This document shows, in pieces, positions 1-7,723 of a stretch of 19,303 nt of DNA. The stretch is from an uncultured Bacteroides sp. Its GTDB lineage: Bacteria > Bacteroidota > Bacteroidia > Bacteroidales > Bacteroidaceae. How positions within the stretch are numbered: position 1 is the first letter of the stretch; each line of letters opens with the position of its first letter. A program made the translations under genes and the position numbers. The notes under the pieces are model-generated. The model made no database searches and was not told where the DNA came from. It was given only the letters and a program-made list of their open reading frames with translations. The DNA is taken from the NCBI GenBank assembly GCA_902472795.1, contig CABROZ010000036.1, positions 1 through 19,303 of the forward strand. The letters run 5' to 3'.

Positions 1-1246
1 TTGGGATGATGGCGCACAGGTTTTGGCGCCGCATGATACTGCTATCATTGACGAAGTGAATAAGGTTACCGTAGATGATATCAAATTCAATGGCAACAAG
101 GATCTGATTCAGATTATTGGGGAAGACGTTGATGAAGTCTATTTGGAGAAAGTACATTCTATTTCGATCGATCCTGAAGTAATCAAGAGACAGAAAGATT
201 TGAGCATTGTTTACACACCGTTGCATGGTGCCGGACGTGCTTTGATTCCGGCTTCACTGAAGTTGTGGGGCTTTGAGAATGTGCATTGTGTAGAGGCACA
301 GATGGTGAAAGACGGTAATTTCCCCACTGTCGTTTCACCCAATCCTGAAAATGCTGAGGCTTTGACACTGGCAATCAAGCTGGCCAAGGAAATTGATGCA
401 GACATTGTAATGGCAAGTGACCCCGATGCTGACCGTGTAGGTATGGCATGTAAGGATGATAAAGGCGAGTGGGTACTTATCAACGGTAACCAGACTTGTT
501 TATTGTTCTTATATTATATTATAAAGAATCGCCTGGCAACCGGTAAGATGAAACCTGGAGACTTTATTGTAAAGACTATTGTTACTACAGAACTTATCAA
601 GGCTGTTGCCGACAAGAATAAAGTAGAGATGCTTGATTGTTACACAGGCTTTAAGTGGATTGCCCGTGAGATTCGTCTGCGTGAAGGAAAACAGCAATAT
701 ATTGGTGGTGGTGAAGAAAGCTATGGCTTCTTGGCCGAAGACTTTGTTCGTGACAAAGATGCAGTCTCAGCTTGTTCGTTGCTGGCTGAAATCTGTGCTT
801 GGGCTAAAGATCAGGGTAAAACTCTGTACGACATATTGATGGGCATCTATGTTGAATATGGCTTCTCGAAGGAAACAACGGTTAACGTTGTGAAGCCGGG
901 CAAGAGTGGTGCAGAGGAGATTAAGGCAATGATGGAGCATTTCCGTGCCAATCCGCCTAAAGAAATCGGAGGCTCGAAAGTTTGTGTAGTGAAAGATTAT
1001 AAAACGTTGAAGATGACAGATGCAGCCGGACATGTCAGCGAACTGAAGATGCCCGAGACATCTAATGTGCTTCAGTATTTTACCGAAGATGGTACAAAGA
1101 TATCAGTACGTCCTTCGGGAACAGAACCTAAAATTAAGTTCTATATTGAAGTAAAAGGTGAAATGGGTTGTCCGAAATGTTATGCAAGTGCCAATGCAGA
1201 AGCCGAGAAGAAAGTCGAGGCCGTTCGTGCTTCCTTAGGAATCTGA
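1..1246 (+). CDS. Phosphoglucomutase/phosphomannomutase (alpha-D-phosphohexomutase), 5'-truncated by window edge
   Basis: Cytoplasmic enzyme that interconverts hexose 1- and 6-phosphates. The frame is open from base 2 with no start codon needed, and it matches the family before the first internal TTG at 23, so the gene begins upstream of the window. About 414 codons are visible; full-length members of this subgroup have about 580, so roughly the first 165 residues, including the phosphoserine loop, are missing. Visible motifs are TPLHGAG near the domain II start, the metal-binding loop DPDADR (419-436), the sugar-binding loop GEESYG (710-727) and the C-terminal phosphate-binding RPSGTEP (1109-1129). 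A short insert with CPKC lies near the C-terminus. A hairpin terminator follows the stop closely. Substrate preference (glucose, mannose or glucosamine phosphate) cannot be told from what is visible. Confidence 0.95.
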   Translation, partial: WDDGAQVLAPHDTAIIDEVNKVTVDDIKFNGNKDLIQIIGEDVDEVYLEKVHSISIDPEVIKRQKDLSIVYTPLHGAGRALIPASLKLWGFENVHCVEAQMVKDGNFPTVVSPNPENAEALTLAIKLAKEIDADIVMASDPDADRVGMACKDDKGEWVLINGNQTCLLFLYYIIKNRLATGKMKPGDFIVKTIVTTELIKAVADKNKVEMLDCYTGFKWIAREIRLREGKQQYIGGGEESYGFLAEDFVRDKDAVSACSLLAEICAWAKDQGKTLYDILMGIYVEYGFSKETTVNVVKPGKSGAEEIKAMMEHFRANPPKEIGGSKVCVVKDYKTLKMTDAAGHVSELKMPETSNVLQYFTEDGTKISVRPSGTEPKIKFYIEVKGEMGCPKCYASANAEAEKKVEAVRASLGI

Positions 1247-1271
1247 TAGTCTTTTTACATATCTAAGCATA

Positions 1272-1321
1272 CCCCCTCTTGTTGCCGGATTCATTGATGG
1301 CTTCATGAGGGGGCTTTTTTT
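1272..1321 (+). terminator. Rho-independent terminator of the phosphohexomutase gene
   Basis: A 7-bp perfect stem, CCCCCTC (1272-1278) with GAGGGGG (1307-1313), is followed at once by C and seven T (1315-1321), 25 bases after the mutase stop. The 28-base loop is long. On the minus strand no T run follows the hairpin, so it should act only on the + transcript and not on the convergent acyl-CoA synthetase gene. Confidence 0.75.
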
Positions 1322-1352
1322 ATGCTATGTGTGAGGTCCAGAATCGTGTCAA

Positions 1353-3020
1353 TTATCCTTTGGCTTCCTGATACATGAAACGTTTGATGCTTTTTTTGGC
1401 AGTCTTTTCGAATTCCTCAAAATGTATTTTGACTTTTGTAATCTGACAATAGGCGGGTAATTGTTGGTTCAGCTCGATTCGGTTATTCTCCATGATGCTT
1501 TCAATGTCCTTTTGTTGCAGGCCGTGAGCAAAAGCATCGTCGAAATCCGGATAGATGAGGGCTACAAGTTTGTCTTTTTGCAATACGATCAATGATTCGG
1601 AAACGTAGGGCATGTTGTTCAACTTGCTTTCAATTTCTTCGGGATAGATATTCTGGCCACTGGCGGTAAGAAGCATATTTTTGCTGCGTCCCCGTACGGT
1701 GACATAACCATCTTGATCCATGGTGCCCAGATCGCCCGTGTGCAACCATCCGTTAGCGTCGATGATTTGTGCCGTAGCCTCCGGGTTTTTGTAGTAGCCT
1801 AACATAAGGTTTGCTCCGTGACAGATGATTTCGCCTGCTATGTGTTGCGGGTCGTTTGAGTCGATTTTCACTTCCATCCGAGTTGTAGCTTTGCCGCATG
1901 AGGCAAGTTTCAGCGTTTCCCAACGGCTGGAGCAGATGATGGGGCCACACTCGGTCATGCCATAAGCTATGGTATAAGGAAACCCGATGGATTTCAGAAA
2001 GCGTTCGACATCGGCGTTGAAAGGTGCGCCTCCGATGATGATTTCATCAAAATTTCCGCCGAATATTTCCATCGCTTTCTTACGTGCATCGGCTTTGATA
2101 CGGTCATTGATGATGGGCATTCGTAACAGAAGTTTTCCGATTCGGTTATCGATGCGTGGCAGAATATCTTTTTTGATGATCTTTTCAACGATGAGCGGTA
2201 CGCATGAGATGACACGTGGTCTGATTTCGGAGAAAGACTGGGCTATAATTTTGGGTGACGGCATGCGGGTCAGAAAATAGAGATGTGCGCCTGCCGAAAA
2301 TCCGTACAGGAAATCATAGACCATTCCGAACACATGTCCCATCGGAAGCATGGATACGATGTGGTCGCCCGGTTTTACGGGCAACATCTCATGGCAGTAA
2401 GCGATGTTGGACCATAGGCTTCGATAAGGCAGCATGACTCCCTTCGAGTAGCCTGTTGTGCCGGAGGTATAGTTGATGACAGCCAGCTCTTCCGGGGAAG
2501 CCTCTTTGCGGTAGCTGATGTGTTCGGGACGGAAATTCTTCGGATAGCGTTGCCCGTAGATGGCGTTGCGGTGCTCGAAAGCTTCCATCAGGCGATTGTC
2601 ACGGCAGACAACGGGATTGAAATCAGGCATCAGTACGATGCCAAGCAGTAAAGGCATGGCATTTTCATCGAGATTCTCCCATATCTGGTCGCCGACAAAC
2701 AGCAATTTGGCTTCGGAGTGATTGACAATATTATGAATATTGTCTGCTTTGAACTCATGCAGGATAGGAACGATGACTGCACCATAAGTCAGTGTAGCAA
2801 GAAAAGTGACAGCCCAATGTGCACTGTTACGTCCGCAGACGGCTATTTTGTCACCGGGTTTGATGTTGGCACTTTCCAGTACAATGTGGAATTTGGCTAT
2901 TTTGCGAGCCACGTCTTTATATTGTAATGTGGCGCCTTTATAGTCGGTCAGGGCATTTCTGTCCCAGTTCTGTATGATGCTTTGCTCAATGTAGTCAATG
3001 AACTGCTGTTTCTGTTCCAT
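1353..3020 (-). CDS. AMP-binding acyl-CoA synthetase (long-chain fatty acid-CoA ligase type)
   Basis: A 555-residue member of the ANL (acyl-CoA synthetase) superfamily, expected to activate a carboxylic acid as an acyl-AMP and pass it to CoA or another thiol. The P-loop YTSGTTGYSKG is at residues 184-194, the adenine-binding YGMTECGP at 353-360, TGD (Asp430) at 428-430 and the hinge region VRGRSKN at 442-448, followed by GQNIYPEEIE. The C-terminal A10 motif reads KTAKKSIKRF: Ser544 sits where the catalytic Lys is usually aligned, with Lys543 just before it. The start ATG at 3020 lies about 27 bases below a good Bacteroides-type promoter. There is no signal peptide, so it is cytoplasmic or membrane-associated. 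It converges on the mutase gene. The acyl substrate is unknown; long-chain fatty acid is the family-based guess. Confidence 0.9.
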   Translation of the reverse strand: MEQKQQFIDYIEQSIIQNWDRNALTDYKGATLQYKDVARKIAKFHIVLESANIKPGDKIAVCGRNSAHWAVTFLATLTYGAVIVPILHEFKADNIHNIVNHSEAKLLFVGDQIWENLDENAMPLLLGIVLMPDFNPVVCRDNRLMEAFEHRNAIYGQRYPKNFRPEHISYRKEASPEELAVINYTSGTTGYSKGVMLPYRSLWSNIAYCHEMLPVKPGDHIVSMLPMGHVFGMVYDFLYGFSAGAHLYFLTRMPSPKIIAQSFSEIRPRVISCVPLIVEKIIKKDILPRIDNRIGKLLLRMPIINDRIKADARKKAMEIFGGNFDEIIIGGAPFNADVERFLKSIGFPYTIAYGMTECGPIICSSRWETLKLASCGKATTRMEVKIDSNDPQHIAGEIICHGANLMLGYYKNPEATAQIIDANGWLHTGDLGTMDQDGYVTVRGRSKNMLLTASGQNIYPEEIESKLNNMPYVSESLIVLQKDKLVALIYPDFDDAFAHGLQQKDIESIMENNRIELNQQLPAYCQITKVKIHFEEFEKTAKKSIKRFMYQEAKG

Positions 3021-3053
3021 CTGTTAAATCAGCACACTTTAGTTAAAACCGTG

Positions 3054-3084
3054 CAAATATAGGGCTTATACCGATGCGAAACAA
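3054..3084 (-). promoter_or_regulatory. Bacteroides-type promoter for the acyl-CoA synthetase
   Basis: On the minus strand, TTG (3082-3084), a 20-base spacer and TATATTTG (3054-3061) match the Bacteroides -33/-7 consensus (TTTG, TAnnTTTG). Transcription would start near 3047, giving a leader of about 27 bases. The antiporter gene upstream ends at 3099, so this places the synthetase in its own transcription unit. Confidence 0.6.
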
Positions 3085-3098
3085 GCAGTTCATGTTTT

Positions 3099-4550
3099 TT
3101 AGTTTTTGCTTTTCTCCGAGATAAGCAGCAGTTTGTCGCCGGCATGTAGCTTCAGGCTTCCGTTGGGGATGAGGTATTCGTCGCCTCTTTTGACAATCAT
3201 TACCAATGTTCCCTGAGGCAGGTTCATGTCTTTCAGGGTGTCGCCCTGTGCCAGTATTTCCGGAGTGACGGTCATATCTTTCAGGTCGGAGTCTATCTCA
3301 TCGGGCAGTTCCACACCGAAGTCGTTGCCTGTTTTGGGCATCGGGATGGAGAGGCCCAGCAATCGGGCAGCCCGCGATACGGTAGTTCCCTGGATGATGA
3401 GCGAGACGATGGTGATGAAGAAGACAATGTTGAAGATGACATCAGAGCCCGGCACATTGGCTACTACGGGATAGGTGGCAAAAATAATGGGAACAGCTCC
3501 GCGCAGTCCGACCCATGAGATGAACAGGCGCGATTTGAGCGTTATTTTTTTGCCGAAAGGCAGCAGGCAAAGGAAGACGCTGAGCGGACGGCCTATCAGA
3601 ATCATGAATACACCGATGAGCAAGGCCACGCAGGCTACTTCGAGCATCTCGTGCGGATTGACTAAAAGTCCTAAGCACAGGAACATGATGATCTGGAACA
3701 GCCATGTCAGTCCGTCCATAAAGGTATATATTTCTTTCCTATACATTATCTTGGCGTTACCCACCATCATTCCGGCTATGTAAACAGCCAGATAGCCGTT
3801 CCCCTTCAGCAGGTCGGTAAGGGAGAAGGTGAAGAACACGAATGCCAGCAACAGAATAGGGTAGAGCGCTTGGTTATCGATGTTGATTCTGTTCAGGATG
3901 AGGATGGCCAGTTTCCCCAGCAGATAGCCGGCGCCGGCTCCGACGATGAACTGCACGATGAACGAGCCCAGTATGTGTGCGGTTTCCATCCCCGACGACT
4001 GTATGAACTGTATCAGCACGATGGTGAGCATGTAGGCCATCGGGTCGTTACTTCCGCTTTCCAGTTCGAGCATGGGGCGCAGGTTGTGCTTCAGGTTAAT
4101 CTTCTGCGAGCGCAGTATGGCGAATACGGAGGCCGAATCGGTCGAAGACATGGTAGCGGCCAGCAGCAGGCTGGTGATAAGCGGGAAGTGAATGTTGGTC
4201 CAGCTCATGCCCGAAAGCCACCAGATGAAGAGTCCGGTGAACAGGGCTGTAAGCAGTACGCCCGCGGTTGACAATACGATACCCGGCCACAGGATGGGGC
4301 GAATCTCGCTTATCTTGGTATCCATACCGCCCGAAAACAGGATGACGCTCAGAGCAACCATACCGATGAACTGTGCCTCCTGTGCATTGTGGAACTGCAA
4401 TCCCAGTCCGTCGCTGCCAAAGGCCATGCCCACCATGAGGAAGAGCAACAAGGCTGGTACTCCGAAACGGTAGCCGGTCTTTCCGACAACGATACTGACA
4501 AAAAGTAAAATAGAACCGATAAGAAGAATGTTTTCTGCTGTAAAAATCAT
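3099..4550 (-). CDS. K+/H+ antiporter of the CPA1/NhaP2 type with C-terminal RCK_C domain
   Basis: A 483-residue inner-membrane cation/proton exchanger. The first 395 residues or so are hydrophobic with about 12 membrane segments. Transport-core motifs are STDSASVF (136-143, including Asp138), ELESGSND (162-169, with the Asn168-Asp169 pair) and GLRGAVPI (348-355). The tail (about 420-483) is soluble and resembles a TrkA-C/RCK_C domain, as in NhaP2/CvrA, which gates by ligand. I chose ATG 4550, giving MIFTAENILL, the usual family N-terminus. An in-frame TTG at 4592 would add 14 residues with no family support. The gene follows the histidine kinase by 45 bases and has a possible -7 element in that gap. 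Its place behind a two-component pair suggests ionic, pH or envelope stress control, but this is inference. Confidence 0.92.
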   Translation of the reverse strand: MIFTAENILLIGSILLFVSIVVGKTGYRFGVPALLLFLMVGMAFGSDGLGLQFHNAQEAQFIGMVALSVILFSGGMDTKISEIRPILWPGIVLSTAGVLLTALFTGLFIWWLSGMSWTNIHFPLITSLLLAATMSSTDSASVFAILRSQKINLKHNLRPMLELESGSNDPMAYMLTIVLIQFIQSSGMETAHILGSFIVQFIVGAGAGYLLGKLAILILNRINIDNQALYPILLLAFVFFTFSLTDLLKGNGYLAVYIAGMMVGNAKIMYRKEIYTFMDGLTWLFQIIMFLCLGLLVNPHEMLEVACVALLIGVFMILIGRPLSVFLCLLPFGKKITLKSRLFISWVGLRGAVPIIFATYPVVANVPGSDVIFNIVFFITIVSLIIQGTTVSRAARLLGLSIPMPKTGNDFGVELPDEIDSDLKDMTVTPEILAQGDTLKDMNLPQGTLVMIVKRGDEYLIPNGSLKLHAGDKLLLISEKSKN

Positions 4551-4580
4551 ATTGTTGAATAATAAATTGTTAGGAGAATG

Positions 4581-4588
4581 CAAAGATA
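4581..4588 (-). promoter_or_regulatory. Possible -7 element for the antiporter gene
   Basis: TATCTTTG on the minus strand fits TAnnTTTG and lies 30 bases before the antiporter ATG, just after the kinase stop. The nearest TTTG is 24 bases further upstream, longer than the usual 19-21, so the -33 part is weak. If active, the antiporter can be transcribed apart from the two-component genes. Confidence 0.4.
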
Positions 4589-4595
4589 GCAAACT

Positions 4596-5987
4596 TTAGT
4601 TGAACTTTAAAACAAAGGTGGTTTCTTTTCCGGGCAAAAGGGAAATGCTGCCACCCGACAGGCGCATGATTTGTCTGGATATGCTTAAGCCGATGCCGCT
4701 TCCGCCCTCTTTGGTCGTGAAGAAGGGGATGAAGATGTGTTCGGCAATCTCTTGAGGAATCAGTGGTCCGTTGTTCGAAATCTCTATAAATATGGCTTCG
4801 GAGTCGTTGCAATAGGCGCGTATGCGTATGCAGCCGGTGTTTGCTTCCTTGTTGGGCGATGATTCGATGGCCTGTATGGCATTTTTCAGAATGTTGATGA
4901 CGACTTGCGCTATCAGGTTCTCGTCGGCATAGATGATGAGGTCGTCGGGGGTGACGTCGGCCTGGAATGTGATGTGTGCATCGGGATGCTGGTGGCGGGC
5001 CAACTCGATCATTCGTGTAATGAATCCTTTGGCGTAGAACAGGGATGGCTCCGGTGTCGGAATTCGGGTGAACTTCCGGTAGGTTTCGACAAATGCGAGC
5101 AATCCTTTTCCGGTACTGCTGATGGTTTGCAGCCCGTTGCGTACTTCTTCCTCTACCGTTGGGGTTGAGGCTTCGTCCGCTTTGCCCGGTTGGGCGACAA
5201 GGTGCAGCAACGTATCGCTGAGCGAGGTGATGGGAGTCACTGCATTCATGATCTCGTGTGTCAGGACACGGGTGAGCCTGATCCACGAATCGATTTCTTT
5301 TTCGTCCAGTTCGTTGTTGATGTCGTTCAGGGCTAGAATGCGCAGGGGCTCGTCGCGAACCACTATACCGCTGACGCGTACGGACAGGTTGACCGTGCCG
5401 CGCTCGTTGCTGAAAGCGATTTGCAGTTTGTCGCCCGGGCGGCATTGGCTGATGGTGTCCGTCAGTCGGGAGTCGATGCGGCTTAGCTGCTTGACGTGGG
5501 TGAAAACATTGATGCCCAGCAGCCGTAGGGCCTCATCGTTCTTTTGATAAACGGCTCCGTTTTCGTTTAGCACTACGATGCCGGTGTTGACACAGCCCAG
5601 AATCAGCTCGTAGTATTTCTCCTTTTGGATGGTCTCTTTTTTGACGTTGTGCAGGATGCATGCCACTTTGTTCAATGCCCGGTTGACTATCCGGTTTTCC
5701 CGGTTGTGGTCGTCCTCGTTGAAGTGGATGGAGTTGTCATTGTTTTCAATGGCATCGAGCAGAAAAAGTACATTGCGTATGTGGCGGCGGTAAAGCCGAT
5801 GTTGCCAGTATAGGGCGACGGGCAAGAGGGCGGTGAACACAAGGGCCCAAAAGGTAGGATTGAGGAACCTTGGCAGGGGCAGGGGATGCCACAGAAGCGT
5901 TGCCCAGAAGAAACCTGCCATGAAAGTCACCAGCAGACTGACGCCCACCCGGAACGGATAGTATTGTCTTGGATCTTTTTCTTTCAT
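4596..5987 (-). CDS. Membrane-bound sensor histidine kinase (NtrB/NtrY/AtoS-like)
   Basis: A 463-residue sensor kinase, the likely partner of the regulator encoded 15 bases upstream. Two close membrane segments (about 14-34 and 44-61) leave almost no periplasmic loop, so sensing is probably in the membrane or cytoplasm. A PAS-like region spans about 125-225 (from YYELILGCVNTGIVVL). The phosphoacceptor is His244 in VLTHEIMNAVTP. The ATPase domain has an N box around Asn365/Asn369 and a G2 box GGSGIGLS (428-435). The G1 box reads SNNGPLIP: Asn405 replaces the usual Asp, and Leu409 the second Gly. It ends 45 bases before the antiporter gene. Start ATG 5987 gives a family-like N-terminus. The signal is unknown. 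Confidence 0.93.
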   Translation of the reverse strand: MKEKDPRQYYPFRVGVSLLVTFMAGFFWATLLWHPLPLPRFLNPTFWALVFTALLPVALYWQHRLYRRHIRNVLFLLDAIENNDNSIHFNEDDHNRENRIVNRALNKVACILHNVKKETIQKEKYYELILGCVNTGIVVLNENGAVYQKNDEALRLLGINVFTHVKQLSRIDSRLTDTISQCRPGDKLQIAFSNERGTVNLSVRVSGIVVRDEPLRILALNDINNELDEKEIDSWIRLTRVLTHEIMNAVTPITSLSDTLLHLVAQPGKADEASTPTVEEEVRNGLQTISSTGKGLLAFVETYRKFTRIPTPEPSLFYAKGFITRMIELARHQHPDAHITFQADVTPDDLIIYADENLIAQVVINILKNAIQAIESSPNKEANTGCIRIRAYCNDSEAIFIEISNNGPLIPQEIAEHIFIPFFTTKEGGSGIGLSISRQIMRLSGGSISLLPGKETTFVLKFN

Positions 5988-6002
5988 TCGCGTAACAGTT
6001 TG

Positions 6003-7349
6003 TTAGAGTCCGAACTTCTTCATTTTATTGTATAGGGTCTGGCGGCTGATTCCTAATTGGGCGGCTACGGCAGACAGGTTGCCGTTGCAGCTGTCCAATG
6101 CTTTGCGAATCATCTTGAACTCCATTTCTTCCAAGGTCGAGGCCGGCATTTCCGGACTTTTCTCCTGATGGGAGGTCAGTTGGAACAGTTCGGCAGGCAA
6201 GCAGGTGTCGTCGCAGATGATGACGGCCTTTTCGATGGTGTGTTCCAGCTCGCGGATGTTGCCATACCAGGGATGCTGCTTCAGCTTGGCTTGGGCACTT
6301 TCGGTGAGGCTGACCAGTGGTTTGTCGTAGCGTTTGCAGAAGCGGGTAATGAACATTTCGGCCAGCGGAACAATGTCTTCGGGGCGTTGCCTGAGCGGCG
6401 GGATTTCCAGATGTATGGTGTTGATTCTGTACAACAGGTCTTCGCGGAATTCGTTCCTTTGTACCATGTCCTGAAGATTGCGGTTGGTGGCGCAAATCAG
6501 GCGGATGTTGACGGGAATCGGAGTGTTGCTGCCCACACGGACAATGCTGCGGCGCTGGATGGCCGTCAGCAGTTTGGCTTGCAGGTGATAGGGCAGGTTG
6601 CCTATTTCGTCTAAGAAGAGGGTACTTTGGTCGGCCGATTCAAACTTGCCGGCACGGTCGGTATGTGCGTCGGTGTAAGCGCCTTTGATGTGGCCGAAGA
6701 GCTCGCTTTCGAACAGGCTCTCGGTGATGGCCCCCATATCTACGCACACCATTTCGTGCTGGTGCCGGGGCGAAAGGCGGTGTATTTCGCGTGCCAGCAT
6801 TTCTTTGCCGGTACCGTTTTCGCCGGTTATCAGTATGTTGGCATCGGTTGCGGCAACTTTCTGCACCAGCAACTGTAGGTGCTTCATGGCGGGGCTTTCT
6901 CCCCAATACATGCTGTCTTTCTCGGTTTTCGGTTTTTTCCGGTCGGTGTTGTTGGCCGGTTGCCCGTCTTCTATGGCGCGTATCAGGGTTTCGATAACTT
7001 TGCGGTTGTCCCAAGGCTTGACGATAAAGTCGGCTGCTCCCTCTTTCATGCCCCGTACGGCTAAGTCGATATCGGCATAGGCGGTAAAGAGTACAACGGG
7101 CAGCTTGGGGGCAGCCTTTTTGATTTCGTGCAACCAGTAGAGCCCTTCATTGCCCGTGTTGATGCCTGCTGTGAAATTCATGTCGAGCAGGATTATTTGC
7201 CATTTTTCTTCGTTGATGACGGAGGGCAATGTGACGGGCGAAGAGAGGACTTTTATGGTATCGAAGTAGGGCTTCAGCAGTAATTGCAATGCTGCGAGTA
7301 CTCCCTGGTTGTCGTCAACTATGAGAATCTTTCCGTATTTTCTGTTCAT
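6003..7349 (-). CDS. NtrC-family sigma-54-dependent response regulator
   Basis: A 448-residue cytoplasmic transcription activator in three parts. The receiver (1-125) has Asp12/Asp13, phosphoacceptor Asp56 and Lys111, with a long loop after Asp56 often seen in Bacteroidetes. The AAA+ domain (about 148-390) has Walker A GENGTGKE (176-183), Walker B TLFLDEIG (243-250) and FREDLLYRIN (301-310) with the arginine fingers. The sigma-54 contact loop reads GAYTDA (223-228), not GAFTGA. A Fis-type helix-turn-helix closes the protein (about 408-448, SRQTLYNKMKKF). The ATG at 7349 gives MNRKYGKILIVDD. A longer reading to 7517 would translate the adjacent palindromic repeat and is rejected. AAGGA lies directly before the ATG. 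The kinase gene follows by 15 bases, so both are surely one operon. Confidence 0.95.
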   Translation of the reverse strand: MNRKYGKILIVDDNQGVLAALQLLLKPYFDTIKVLSSPVTLPSVINEEKWQIILLDMNFTAGINTGNEGLYWLHEIKKAAPKLPVVLFTAYADIDLAVRGMKEGAADFIVKPWDNRKVIETLIRAIEDGQPANNTDRKKPKTEKDSMYWGESPAMKHLQLLVQKVAATDANILITGENGTGKEMLAREIHRLSPRHQHEMVCVDMGAITESLFESELFGHIKGAYTDAHTDRAGKFESADQSTLFLDEIGNLPYHLQAKLLTAIQRRSIVRVGSNTPIPVNIRLICATNRNLQDMVQRNEFREDLLYRINTIHLEIPPLRQRPEDIVPLAEMFITRFCKRYDKPLVSLTESAQAKLKQHPWYGNIRELEHTIEKAVIICDDTCLPAELFQLTSHQEKSPEMPASTLEEMEFKMIRKALDSCNGNLSAVAAQLGISRQTLYNKMKKFGL

Positions 7350-7378
7350 CCTTGTTTCTGGTAGGTTTTGTTTATTCG

Positions 7379-7573
7379 GAGGGTGTGTCAAAACAGAAGT
7401 ATCTGAAACTCTCCTCCTTCGGGAAGGAGGAGTACCCGAAGGGGGAGGTGGTAGGTGAAAACATAAAGTATTGATATGCAGAATGTCAAAATGCCTACCA
7501 CCCCGCCCGTTGGGCAACCCTCCTTCGTGAAGGAGGGGAATCAGATACCATCACTTGGTTTTGACATAGCCTC
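7379..7573. repeat. MITE-like interrupted palindrome, about 195 bp
   Basis: Nested inverted repeats share one centre. The outer ends are 16-bp inverted repeats, 14 of 16 matching (7379-7394 with 7558-7573, core TGTCAAAAC/GTTTTGACA). Inside lie ATCTGA (7401-7406) with TCAGAT (7541-7546). Next are two local hairpins, CTCCTCCTT/AAGGAGGAG (7411-7432) and CCCTCCTT/AAGGAGGG (7518-7537). Innermost are 21-bp arms at 7435-7455 and 7494-7514, 17 of 21 matching, with GGTGGTAGG perfect. There is no transposase and no clear target duplication. The element lies 29 bases upstream of the regulator ATG, within its likely leader. It looks like a non-autonomous mobile or REP-type repeat. Confidence 0.75.
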
Positions 7574-7586
7574 TTTACAGAGAGGG

Positions 7587-7615
7587 TAAAAGTACGAATT
7601 AAATCTGAAACGCAA
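7587..7615 (-). promoter_or_regulatory. Weak candidate promoter of the two-component operon
   Basis: On the minus strand, TTG (7613-7615), an 18-base spacer and TACTTTTA (7587-7594) come within one base of TAnnTTTG. A start near 7580 would put the whole palindromic repeat in a leader of about 230 bases ahead of the response regulator. No better match was seen between the repeat and the regulator start. Confidence 0.3.
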
Positions 7616-7723
7616 GCTTTGTCCGGAGGATATTTTCGGCGGTGGGCTGTGAGTTGCCCGGTTCTGGTGCGCACGGCCTCGTTCTTTATTTTCCAACCGC
7701 AGGTTTCCGGCGGGGATAACAGC

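Noticed and set aside
4551..4592. TTG start adding 14 residues to the antiporter
   Set aside because: The extra residues do not fit the family and would cross the -7 element; ATG 4550 gives the usual N-terminus.
4570..5445. 291-codon open frame on the minus strand within the kinase gene
   Set aside because: It is Arg/His/Gln-rich low-quality sequence in another frame of a clear kinase gene, with no domain.
6057..6614. 185-codon open frame on +, antisense to the regulator
   Set aside because: Shadow frame opposite a strongly supported AAA+/Fis regulator; no start context or family resemblance.
7350..7517. N-terminal extension of the response regulator to an upstream start
   Set aside because: The added 56 residues translate the palindromic repeat and have no family resemblance; the receiver domain begins normally at ATG 7349.
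7379..7573. CRISPR array or insertion sequence
   Set aside because: There are no evenly spaced identical direct repeats with unique spacers, and no transposase in or near the element.
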